Positions 1-6,728 of a DNA stretch of 7,133 bases are shown one piece after another. The notes under the pieces are model-generated. The model was not told the DNA's origin. It did no database searches and saw only the letters and a program-made list of their open reading frames with translations. Both the position numbers and the translations under genes were made by a program. Positions within the stretch are counted from its first letter, which is position 1. Each line of letters opens with the position of its first letter. This DNA is from Alphaproteobacteria bacterium. Lineage in GTDB: Bacteria; Pseudomonadota; Alphaproteobacteria; M2410. Where the stretch lies: the NCBI GenBank assembly GCA_021774955.1, contig JAJFIN010000520.1, positions 1 to 7,133 on the forward strand. The letters are read 5' to 3'.

Positions 1-258
1 GACTGGCGCGGTCTGCCGCACCGGCCTGATGAGATATGGGAGTGGTATCGTCGCATCCAAATGGTTGATGCGTTCTATGATCAACTGGATACTTCCATTC
101 TTAACGAGATTGCACATGAATACGGTGCTGATTATATCGTCATGCGCACAGGCCGTAAGCGACCAGCCATATGGGGAGATTCCCTGTTTCAGAATCAGCG
201 CTATAGTGTTTTTCGTATACCCACGAACCCTCAGAACAACACGTTGAGGATTCTCTGA
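1..258 (+). CDS. C-terminal fragment of a probable membrane protein of polysaccharide biosynthesis (5' end outside window)
   Basis: The reading frame is open from the first base of the window and ends at TGA 256-258, leaving the last 85 residues of a longer protein. The fragment is soluble in character, with W/R/E-rich stretches (DWRGLP, then EWYRR at about residues 14-18), followed by HEYGADYIVMR and a final QRYSVFRIP strand. This pattern resembles the short extracytoplasmic tail of large multi-pass membrane proteins found in bacterial glycan loci (DUF6798-like), where a 'YGADYVV ... Y.VYRI' ending is common. That resemblance is from memory and the membrane part is not visible, so the family is tentative. 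An internal ATG at position 61 is not needed, because the frame runs unbroken to the window edge. The stop overlaps the next gene's ATG by one base (TGATG), so the two genes are very likely co-transcribed and translationally coupled. Confidence 0.6.
   Translation, partial: DWRGLPHRPDEIWEWYRRIQMVDAFYDQLDTSILNEIAHEYGADYIVMRTGRKRPAIWGDSLFQNQRYSVFRIPTNPQNNTLRIL
246..250 (+). promoter_or_regulatory. Ribosome binding site for the first glycosyltransferase
   Basis: GAGGA lies 7 bases before the ATG at 258, inside the last codons of the upstream gene. It supports that start rather than a later Met (for example residue 6). Confidence 0.65.
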
Positions 259-1187
259 TGCTGCGTTTGGCAATGTCCATATTGGTGCGCGACGAGGCGG
301 ATGTCATCGAAGATAATATTCGGTTTCACAAGAGCATGGGTGTCGATTATTTCATCATCATGGACAACGGATCTAGGGACGGAACACGGGATATACTGGA
401 AGACCTAAAAGATGAATTCAATTTGGAAATTCTGGATGAACCGTCTCGCTCTTTTGATCAAGATCTGTGGGTCACACGGATGGCTTTTCTGGTGCGTGAA
501 GCCGGGCGCGCCGACTGTATGATTGCCGCGGATGCGGATGAGTTCTGGTATAGTGCAAAGGGAGATCTCAAATCGGATTTTCAAGGCGCGCACTCTTTTC
601 AAAAAAGCGGAAGCTTAAACGATAAGGCGTATAGGCCAAGCGTTTTTTTGTGTCCGCGTTTTAATATGTTGTCCCGCAAGCAGGACCTCGAGGCGCCCGA
701 TTATCGTTTTTCCGATAACATCATGAAAGTTTCGCATCCTTTAGGCTTTCACAAGAATACCTCTGATCCTGCGCAGAAGCTGGATTTTGAGATTATGCTG
801 CGTACCATGCCGCCTAAAGTCATGTGTATGCTGGAGGGTTTACGCGCAGTCGGCATGGGGAATCATTCCGTTGAGCATGAAGGAGGCGAACCCGTTGTGA
901 GCGCCACCATTCAAATATATCATTATCCGGTTCGTGGATTTGAACAATTTGAGACAAAGGTCGTTAATCAGGGTGAAGGGCTGACATCCAATGAACGTTT
1001 TGACAAAGGAACCGGATGGCACGCCCGGCGATGGTATTCACTCCACAAACAGGGCAGATTGCGCGAAGAATATGAATCTATGATACTTGATGATCAGCAA
1101 ACGAAAGATCTCAGCCGCAAAGGTATCCTGGAAGAAGACCTCACAATCAAGAGTTATCTTCGGAACTTAGGGGATAGGGTGTGCTGA
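258..1187 (+). CDS. Family 2-like glycosyltransferase (Glyco_tranf_2_4 type)
   Basis: This 309-residue protein is a likely cytoplasmic glycosyltransferase with a GT-A fold. The N-terminus (residues 4-50) has the strand/helix pattern of this group: SILVRDEADVIEDNI, then VDYFIIMDNGSRDGT (DNGSRDGT at 36-43), where the Asp is expected to contact the nucleotide-sugar. ADADEFW at 91-97 supplies the DxD-type metal-binding motif. Further family-like signatures are GNHSVEH at 201-207 and HYPVRGFEQF at 222-231, followed by a Lys/Arg-rich helical tail. No signal peptide or membrane segment is visible, and the length suits a single catalytic domain. The ATG start has a good ribosome binding site and overlaps the preceding stop by one base; the 3' end overlaps the next gene by 7 bases. 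The donor and acceptor sugars cannot be deduced. Its domain is clearly related to the C-terminal half of the next gene, but the two are well diverged. Family call is firm; pathway is inferred from neighbours. Confidence 0.88.
   Translation: MLRLAMSILVRDEADVIEDNIRFHKSMGVDYFIIMDNGSRDGTRDILEDLKDEFNLEILDEPSRSFDQDLWVTRMAFLVREAGRADCMIAADADEFWYSAKGDLKSDFQGAHSFQKSGSLNDKAYRPSVFLCPRFNMLSRKQDLEAPDYRFSDNIMKVSHPLGFHKNTSDPAQKLDFEIMLRTMPPKVMCMLEGLRAVGMGNHSVEHEGGEPVVSATIQIYHYPVRGFEQFETKVVNQGEGLTSNERFDKGTGWHARRWYSLHKQGRLREEYESMILDDQQTKDLSRKGILEEDLTIKSYLRNLGDRVC
1169..1173 (+). promoter_or_regulatory. Ribosome binding site deciding a GTG start
   Basis: AGGGG lies 7 bases before GTG 1181. It favours this GTG over the first internal ATG at 1271 (residue 31), which has no comparable site upstream. 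The signal sits within the end of the preceding glycosyltransferase gene. Confidence 0.6.
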
Positions 1188-3031
1188 AAAGTATCATTCA
1201 ACAGGCATTAAAGTACCTGACCCCGAAAAAGTTTAATCGCTCTCAGAGTAGACGAACGGGTGTCCGGCAGATGCCCGCGTGTGGACGCATACAACAAAAA
1301 GCTCTACAGGCGGCGGCAGTCCAGAGATGGGAGGAGTCGCTGAATTTTTGGAGACAGGCCGCCGAACTTGAGTCAGATCCTAGAAAAACAACGCTCCAAA
1401 TCGCTCAGTGTTATTTTCAGATGGGAGAAATCAATACAGCGGAAGACCTTTTCACAGATCTATCGAAAAAATTACCGAATGACACAGGCCCGCTTTTGGG
1501 CTTGGCGCAAATAGCGCAGCACCGGCGCATTTGGCCTGAGGCCGATAAAATCTGGAAGGACCTCATTGGCGCTGGTGAACCGGAACCGATGATCGCTACC
1601 CGCTATATTTCTTTTTTGTTGGCAAAAAATGACTACCAACACGCGCGGCAAATCTTTGATCAATGGTTACGTCATCTTGGCACAGTAGAATCCGGTCTTG
1701 TGCTGGCCGATATTCATCTAGCCATGGGCGCTCCTGAAGAGGCGTTGAAAGATATAGAAAATTTGCAAAATAGGTTCGGGAAAACCAATCAGAAAATACA
1801 ACAGAAAAAAGTACTCTGCCTGATGGCGAGAGGGAATTACGAGCAGGCACTTCGTATTCTTCTTTTTGGTATTGACGTATCGGAGATGTCGCCGCCGGTG
1901 CAGGCGCAATGTGCTGAACTCTATATCGCCACTTCTCAACCCGATAAGGCCATGCAATTAGCAGAAACATTTCCGGAAGTGTGGCATCAAAACCGTGCTG
2001 TTGCGAATATTCTGAGCTGGAGTTATATGCAAAAGGGCGAGAGCGAAAAGGCGAAAGAAGTCTGGCACGCGGTCTCTTTTCGGCCGCGCATTCAGCTTGT
2101 CAAGGACATGTGTATTCAGGTGGATCTGGTCAATCGTCCCAATAGCGTGAGCGGCAAGGGTCGGTTAAAACTTTTCGCCCACTTGAAAGACGAGTGTTTT
2201 CGCCTACCGGCTTTTCTTGATTACTATCGCAAGATTGGCGTCAGTGAATTTTATATCATCGATAATGAGTCTACGGATGGATCAAGGGATTATCTTCTGA
2301 CGCAGAATGATGTGGTAACCTTTCAAACGAGTAAAAACTTTCTCGATGCGCAATTTGGCAGTTATTGGATTAATTATCTGATTAAGCAACATGCCACAGC
2401 CGGGGATTGGTGCCTCTATCTTGACCTCGATGAACTCTTAGTCCTGCCGGATATCGAGACGCAAGGCCTCATGCCAGTCCTGGATCAACTTGAACAGGGC
2501 GGGGATGAGGCGCTCGCGGCTTTCATGATTGATATGTATCCTGAAACCGTGGCCAGAGGGGAGATGTACCAACCACAAGACGATCCGCTTGCCTTCAGCC
2601 CTTATTTCGATGCTGACTATGGTTTCCGAAACTCGGTTCAATGTCCTTATGTAGTTGCCAGCGGCGGGGTAGGGGAGAGGCTTTTTTCTAAATCACCTAA
2701 CCCCAACCTAACGAAGGCGCCCCTTATTCGAGCGGGCGCCGGTGTGCGGTTTATCTCTAGTACGCATTGGATCACGCCTGCGCAGGTATCGATCCAGCGC
2801 GGCGCCTTGCTTCATTTCAAATTCATCGGCTCATTTCGTGAGGCTATCGCCCAGGATGTGCGAAGTATGGCAGTTTGGGATTTCAACCGGAACTTTTCTT
2901 CCTATGGGGCCACGCTAGCAGAATTGCATGAAGATGACACATTGCTGACGCCGGATTCAGTCAAATATAAAAATTCAAACCAGCTCCTAGAACTGGGACT
3001 CATCTCGACGCGAGATAAACCCACGTGGTAG
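1181..3031 (+). CDS. TPR-repeat protein fused to a family 2-like glycosyltransferase
   Basis: This 616-residue protein has two parts. Residues ~40-300 are a run of paired helices with TPR character, about seven or eight repeats, for example EESLNFWRQAAEL, AEDLFTDLSKKLPND, HARQIFDQWL, PEEALKDIENL, YEQALRILL, PDKAMQLAETFPE and SEKAKEVWHAV. Residues ~328-600 are a glycosyltransferase domain of the Glyco_tranf_2_4 type: LFAHLKDECFRLPAFLDYY, then DNESTDGS at 361-368 and the acidic motif LDLDEL at 414-419, with LLHFKFI at 543-549 near the end. TPRs normally bind other proteins, so the N-terminal half may hold the enzyme in an assembly complex; this is inference. No signal peptide is visible, and the basic N-terminus (residues 1-30) is low in complexity. 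The start is GTG, overlapping the previous gene by 7 bases and preceded by AGGGG, so translational coupling is likely. The catalytic domain is related to the preceding gene's but differs in many positions, suggesting a different sugar or acceptor. The sugar specificity is unknown. Confidence 0.85.
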   Translation: MLKSIIQQALKYLTPKKFNRSQSRRTGVRQMPACGRIQQKALQAAAVQRWEESLNFWRQAAELESDPRKTTLQIAQCYFQMGEINTAEDLFTDLSKKLPNDTGPLLGLAQIAQHRRIWPEADKIWKDLIGAGEPEPMIATRYISFLLAKNDYQHARQIFDQWLRHLGTVESGLVLADIHLAMGAPEEALKDIENLQNRFGKTNQKIQQKKVLCLMARGNYEQALRILLFGIDVSEMSPPVQAQCAELYIATSQPDKAMQLAETFPEVWHQNRAVANILSWSYMQKGESEKAKEVWHAVSFRPRIQLVKDMCIQVDLVNRPNSVSGKGRLKLFAHLKDECFRLPAFLDYYRKIGVSEFYIIDNESTDGSRDYLLTQNDVVTFQTSKNFLDAQFGSYWINYLIKQHATAGDWCLYLDLDELLVLPDIETQGLMPVLDQLEQGGDEALAAFMIDMYPETVARGEMYQPQDDPLAFSPYFDADYGFRNSVQCPYVVASGGVGERLFSKSPNPNLTKAPLIRAGAGVRFISSTHWITPAQVSIQRGALLHFKFIGSFREAIAQDVRSMAVWDFNRNFSSYGATLAELHEDDTLLTPDSVKYKNSNQLLELGLISTRDKPTW

Positions 3032-3131
3032 GTAACTCATTGAAAGTTAAAGTAAATGAGAGTTAGCTTTATAGCCCTTAGTCTGAGTTGTCTAAATTTG
3101 ATTAATTATAGAAAAGGGCCCTCCTTACTGC
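3032..3131 (+). other. AT-rich gap between the glycosyltransferase and acyltransferase genes; possible regulatory leader
   Basis: This is the only real gap between genes of the + strand group. It is AT-rich, unlike the flanking coding DNA. TTGAAA at 3040-3045 and TATAGA at 3107-3112 resemble -35 and -10 hexamers, but they are not spaced as a pair, so I do not call a promoter. An imperfect hairpin could form between CTCATT 3036-3041 and AATGAG 3055-3060, without a following T run. AGGGCCCT at 3115-3122 is an 8-base palindrome. The only SD-like purines (AAAAGGG, 3112-3118) are 13 bases from the ATG at 3132, which is far for a ribosome binding site. Confidence 0.3.
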
Positions 3132-4568
3132 ATGTTGTTTAATTCCTACATATTCATTTTTGTATTTTTGCCTGTGACTTTGATCGGATTTTACGGGCTT
3201 GGACGGTATGCCGGACGCACCGCCATGATCTCTTGGTTGGTATTTGCGTCCCTGATTTTTTATGGCTGGTGGAATCCTGCCTACATTGTTTTGTTGCTCT
3301 CGTCAGTGCTTGGTAATTATTTTGTGGGCTCGCTCCTTATACGTCACAAATCCAAACCACTCTTGGTCACCGGGTTAGCGGGCAATCTTATTCTCCTCGG
3401 ATATTATAAATATACGGATTTCCTTCTTGATAGTGCCAATGCGCTTATTGGAAGCGGTTTCACTCTTCAAAACATAATCCTTCCCTTAGCTATTTCTTTC
3501 TTCACTTTTCAGCAGATCGCATATTTGGTTGATGCCTATAGAGGACGAACACAAGAACCCAATTTTCTGAACTACATACTATTTGTTGTTTTCTTTCCAC
3601 AGCTCATTGCCGGACCGATCGTTCATCATAAAGAGGTCATGCCGCAATTTGCGGCACTTTCAGGCCGATTCAAACTTGAGCACTTAGCAGTGGGAATGAG
3701 TATATTTGTCATAGGACTATTCAAGAAAGTTGTTATTGGCGATTCTCTCGCAGTGTATGCAAATCCGATCTTTGATTTAGTGGAAAGTGGCGTTGAGGTT
3801 TCTACACTCAGCGCTTGGCAGGCGGCTTCAGCATTTCTTGCGCAGATCTATTTCGACTTTTCCGGATATTCGGATATGGCGATCGGGCTTGCGCGTCTGT
3901 TTGGCATTCGCTTGCCGCTCAATTTTAATTCACCGTATAAGGCGAGCAATTTTACAGAATTCTGGAATCGTTGGCATATGACTCTTTCCCGTTTTTTGCG
4001 TCAATACGTCTTTCTTCCTCTAACCCGCCATAAGCCAAAATGGATACATGCCAACATCATGTTAACGATGCTGCTCGCAGGGCTATGGCATGGGGCGTCG
4101 TGGAATTTTGTGCTTTGGGGCGGATGCTTGGGCGCGTTTATCCTTTTGAATAATTTTCGGAAAAAATATTTACCACTTCCCAAAATTCTTACGGGCCAAG
4201 TGGCCGGCCAGATGATTACGATACTCCTTCTCATGATTACGATTGTTTTTTTCCGGGCGGATAGTTTTGCCGGCGCTGCACTCCTTCTCAAGGCGCTTAT
4301 TGGATTTGGTTCAATAGTCAATCAGTCTTCAGCGATAAATTTCCTGTGGATCATTCTGGCTTATTGCATAACGCTTTTCGCACCAAATACACAGGAAATC
4401 ATGCGTAACTTCGATCCATCCTTATCACCAGTTAAAGAGGTTGAGGGCATTACATCGAAAATTGTTTGGAGGCCAAGTGCTGTCTCAGCATTTCTGGTGG
4501 CTTTGGCGGCCATTCTGTCGTTAATTAGCTTATCGCGAACGTCGCAATTCATATATTTTCAATTCTGA
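3132..4568 (+). CDS. MBOAT-family membrane O-acyltransferase, AlgI-like
   Basis: This 478-residue, multi-pass inner-membrane protein belongs to the MBOAT family, of the type that passes an acetyl group across the membrane for O-acetylation of exopolysaccharides (AlgI in alginate is the model). The N-terminus MLFNSYIFIFVFLPV is the classic start of this group and fixes the ATG. Family landmarks follow in order: ISFFTFQQIAYLVD (121-134), FPQLIAGPIV (155-164), YFDFSGYSDMAIGLARLFGI (240-259), FWNRWHMTLSRFLR (277-290), and LWHGASWNFVLWG (318-330), in which His320 corresponds to the conserved catalytic histidine. The ending FIYFQF is also typical. Length matches the AlgI group (about 460-520). All expected key residues appear present, so it should be active. 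The acyl group is probably acetyl, but this is inferred from the family. It overlaps the next gene by one base (TGATG), pairing it with a predicted extracytoplasmic partner as in other acetylation loci. Confidence 0.95.
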   Translation: MLFNSYIFIFVFLPVTLIGFYGLGRYAGRTAMISWLVFASLIFYGWWNPAYIVLLLSSVLGNYFVGSLLIRHKSKPLLVTGLAGNLILLGYYKYTDFLLDSANALIGSGFTLQNIILPLAISFFTFQQIAYLVDAYRGRTQEPNFLNYILFVVFFPQLIAGPIVHHKEVMPQFAALSGRFKLEHLAVGMSIFVIGLFKKVVIGDSLAVYANPIFDLVESGVEVSTLSAWQAASAFLAQIYFDFSGYSDMAIGLARLFGIRLPLNFNSPYKASNFTEFWNRWHMTLSRFLRQYVFLPLTRHKPKWIHANIMLTMLLAGLWHGASWNFVLWGGCLGAFILLNNFRKKYLPLPKILTGQVAGQMITILLLMITIVFFRADSFAGAALLLKALIGFGSIVNQSSAINFLWIILAYCITLFAPNTQEIMRNFDPSLSPVKEVEGITSKIVWRPSAVSAFLVALAAILSLISLSRTSQFIYFQF

Positions 4569-5716
4569 TGAAAAATTATTGCACTTTCTTGCTGTTATTT
4601 ATTGTCTGTTGGTTGATTGCGATCGTTTCGATCACCGCCAGCGTTGATCCTTATCGATTAACAGGCAGCGAACTTTTCGGACTTAGTAAAGAAAAAACAC
4701 GCGTGCATACTGACGGATGGCGGGTCAATAAGTCAATTGATCTGAGACGCAAACAATATAACGCCTTCACCATCGGGGCATCCAGAAGCCTGTTCGGGTT
4801 ACATCCCCACGGTTTTATCAAGGGCAAGCCTGCCTATAACGCCTCCTTTATGGCTGCGCAAATGGCGGAGCAGAAAAAAGTCTTTGACTACATAATCAAG
4901 TATCAGAACCCCGAAATTATTATAGCCAGCACAGGATTTGTTATCTTCAGAGGAAACGAACCGCTGCTAAATGATTTTAATCGCTCTGGCTTTGCGGGGC
5001 GACCCTTGCCCCTCCTGCTCTTGCAACAAATATTTTCTTATTCGGCCATTAGTGACAGCATTCATACGATTCTTGATAATCTGTCTGGGAAAAAAGCATC
5101 GGCACTCGTGGACGGAAGTCTGGATGGCAAACCCTTTTATGGACCTTTGGCGGGCACAAGACAGCACGTTATCAATACGCTCACCTGGCAATACTTTTCA
5201 CACATCGGTGGGTATCGTGCTTACCAGTATGATAAATCTAAACTGGAGACGTTGAGAGAGATGATCAGGCGCGCAAAAGAGCGTCACATTGAATTCATTC
5301 TCTATGTAGCGCCGGTTCATGCCCTTCAACTTGAGGCCATTCGGGTTGCCGGCTTGCAGGACGTCTATGATGAATGGAAGCGAGATATGGCTACTCTGGC
5401 GACGGAGGAGAAAATCACGATTTATGATTTCACAACCTATAATGAGTACACGACACAGGACATATTCCAGTCCAACCCTTGGTTCTGGGAAGCATCTCAT
5501 TCAAAAAGTGCGCTCGGGGATATCATTTTAAAACAGATCGTTGACGGACAAGAAGGGCCTGGGAAATTGCTCAATGCCAACACTGTGGAAAATATCCTAG
5601 CGGACCAAAAACGCGAACATGATATGTATGTCAATTCACATGGAGAAGAACTGAGGGTCTTGCGCCGCGTTTTCAATGGTGCTGAAAAGATATATGGGCC
5701 TATTGATCAAAGATAG
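4568..5716 (+). CDS. Membrane-anchored SGNH-like protein, probable partner of the MBOAT acyltransferase
   Basis: This 382-residue protein has one hydrophobic segment at residues ~6-25 (FLLLFIVCWLIAIVSI) with no clear cleavage site, so it is probably an inner-membrane anchor with the rest in the periplasm. Two regions suggest an SGNH/GDSL-like fold: FTIGASRSLFGLHP (67-80), where Ser72 in GASRS is the candidate nucleophile, and FWEASHSKSALGDIIL (306-321), where His311 is the candidate catalytic His. The strand IIIAST (117-122) and FILYVAPVHA (243-252) fit the alternating strands of that fold. Proteins of this kind follow MBOAT genes in many bacteria and are thought to complete or steer acyl transfer to the glycan (compare AlgJ/AlgX and DltD). 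Oddity: the usual D-x-x-H reads E-x-x-H here (Glu308). The start overlaps the MBOAT stop by one base and has no SD sequence, so translation probably depends on coupling. The C-terminal 60 residues are helical and charged. Overall similarity to named families is weak, so the function rests partly on position. Confidence 0.7.
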   Translation: MKNYCTFLLLFIVCWLIAIVSITASVDPYRLTGSELFGLSKEKTRVHTDGWRVNKSIDLRRKQYNAFTIGASRSLFGLHPHGFIKGKPAYNASFMAAQMAEQKKVFDYIIKYQNPEIIIASTGFVIFRGNEPLLNDFNRSGFAGRPLPLLLLQQIFSYSAISDSIHTILDNLSGKKASALVDGSLDGKPFYGPLAGTRQHVINTLTWQYFSHIGGYRAYQYDKSKLETLREMIRRAKERHIEFILYVAPVHALQLEAIRVAGLQDVYDEWKRDMATLATEEKITIYDFTTYNEYTTQDIFQSNPWFWEASHSKSALGDIILKQIVDGQEGPGKLLNANTVENILADQKREHDMYVNSHGEELRVLRRVFNGAEKIYGPIDQR

Positions 5717-5731
5717 TCCGATCAGCACACA

Positions 5732-6667
5732 TTAGCAGTTTTTTACTGCAACCCGTGCCGTATAGTCGATGCGGTTCAGCAAGACCGGATGGTCAAGGGC
5801 TTTTATATACTCATCGACTGCTTTGTGCGCCCCTTCATAATGACCGTAATCATCAATAATAAGGACGCCCCCTTTGCAGAGGTGTGGGTATAGATATTCT
5901 AGTTCACATTTAGTCGATTCATACCAATCCGTATCTAAGCGCAAAAGAGCAATTCTATTCGTCTTAAAACTCGGTAATGTGTCTTCCACTTTTCCTTTAA
6001 CAAAATGAAAGCGCTCCCAAGGATAAGGAGTCTGACTCACATTTTTTTTTACCTCATCCAGGTCCGGATAGGAAATGTGATGTTTTAATTCATTGAGAGC
6101 CACTTCTGCATTTTTGCCGGTGTGTCGTTCAATATCGACCTCAGTTGCGGGTGACATTCCAGTAAATGTATCAAAGAGATAAATTTCCCGATCCGAGCAG
6201 CCTAGATGATCCAGCATAAGCGCCGCCGCCATGATGCTTCCACCTTTCCAAACTCCACATTCAACAATGTCACCAGGAATATCGTTGTTCACCAGATAGC
6301 GAATGGATTCGCAGAGGCAGTATATGTTTTCCCAGCCAGTCCAAGTGTAGTCTGAAACGGTCTCCATAATCCTGGTGACTTCCGGTGGAATGACTTCAAA
6401 ATCGAGTTGTTTAACAACCTTCGAAACAAGCGGCAACAGCCCTGGACTGACATGTTCGATAAATTTCAGCCGATCAAGGTCGTCGATATTCAATCGACGC
6501 AGGCGCCGTATTTTCTCGATATCGTCGGAAGTGAAACGGTGCAAGACCTGCAATGTCTCTGCATCGCAAGAGAGGATCTCATCCAATACACGCAATTTGT
6601 CGAGATCACTGTTTGCCAGTTTCTCTATCAGTTCTTGTTTTTCGGAGCGTTTGGATTTTTCTGACAC
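5732..6667 (-). CDS. TylF-family (macrocin O-methyltransferase-like) methyltransferase with helical-repeat N-terminus
   Basis: This 311-residue protein is a probable cytoplasmic SAM-dependent, metal-requiring O-methyltransferase acting on a sugar hydroxyl, as TylF and NovP do. Residues ~105-311 form the family domain: WENIYCLCESIRYL (112-125), the SAM-binding VECGVWKGGS (135-144), YLFDTFTGMSP (163-173), LLRLDTDWYEST (241-252) and LIIDDYGHYEGA (269-280). Asp245 or Asp247 together with Asp272 and Asp273 match the expected metal ligands. Residues ~1-85 are not part of the usual domain: they are charged helices with a repeat of about 14 residues (see findings). The start is GTG at 6665-6667; an in-frame TAA lies two codons upstream and AAGAG sits 7 bases before it, so no longer protein is possible. 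A run of nine A on the coding strand covers codons 206-209. It converges on the SGNH-like gene with 15 bases between stops and follows a second TylF-type gene by 61 bases, probably in one transcript. The substrate is unknown. Confidence 0.88.
   Translation of the reverse strand: MSEKSKRSEKQELIEKLANSDLDKLRVLDEILSCDAETLQVLHRFTSDDIEKIRRLRRLNIDDLDRLKFIEHVSPGLLPLVSKVVKQLDFEVIPPEVTRIMETVSDYTWTGWENIYCLCESIRYLVNNDIPGDIVECGVWKGGSIMAAALMLDHLGCSDREIYLFDTFTGMSPATEVDIERHTGKNAEVALNELKHHISYPDLDEVKKNVSQTPYPWERFHFVKGKVEDTLPSFKTNRIALLRLDTDWYESTKCELEYLYPHLCKGGVLIIDDYGHYEGAHKAVDEYIKALDHPVLLNRIDYTARVAVKNC
6042..6050 (-). repeat. A9 homopolymer tract within the methyltransferase gene
   Basis: Nine T on the + strand read as nine A in the coding strand, across codons Val206-Lys207-Lys208-Asn209. 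It is the longest single-base run I noticed in the window. Loss of one A gives an immediate TGA; gain of one A gives TAA after 14 further codons. Both would remove the metal-binding residues. Confidence 0.8.
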
Positions 6668-6674
6668 GGCTTAA

Positions 6675-6679
6675 CTCTT
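6675..6679 (-). promoter_or_regulatory. Ribosome binding site for the GTG-started methyltransferase
   Basis: On the - strand AAGAG lies 7 bases before the GTG. It is a partial SD match, but together with the TAA two codons upstream of the GTG it settles this start. Confidence 0.5.
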
Positions 6680-6728
6680 AAATATTAGATACGAGAAAGG
6701 GCAGGAATATACCATCGATGAAGGTAAA

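Noticed and set aside
643..649. T7 run in the first glycosyltransferase gene as a phase-variable tract
   Set aside because: Seven bases is common by chance in DNA of this composition and nothing else marks the site.
1596..1970. 124-codon open frame on the - strand
   Set aside because: It lies wholly inside the TPR part of the TPR-glycosyltransferase gene on the opposite strand, has no recognisable domain, and the + strand gene clearly explains the region.
3034..3064. Imperfect inverted repeat after the TPR-glycosyltransferase gene as a terminator
   Set aside because: The stem is short and AT-rich with a 13-base loop and no T tract follows it.
3040..3112. Sigma-70 promoter from TTGAAA (3040) and TATAGA (3107)
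   Set aside because: The two hexamers are about 60 bases apart and no well-spaced partner for either was found.
4001..4321. 106-codon open frame on the - strand
   Set aside because: Antisense to the conserved catalytic region of the MBOAT gene; its composition looks like a shadow and no domain is seen.
5735..5749. Hairpin GCAGT-TTTTT-ACTGC as a terminator between the convergent genes
   Set aside because: Only five base pairs, located inside the last codons of the methyltransferase gene, with the T run in the loop rather than after the stem on either strand.
6375..6674. Open frames on the + strand (99 and 85 codons)
   Set aside because: Both are antisense to the N-terminal half of the methyltransferase; the Ser/Arg-rich and Phe-rich translations are typical shadows.
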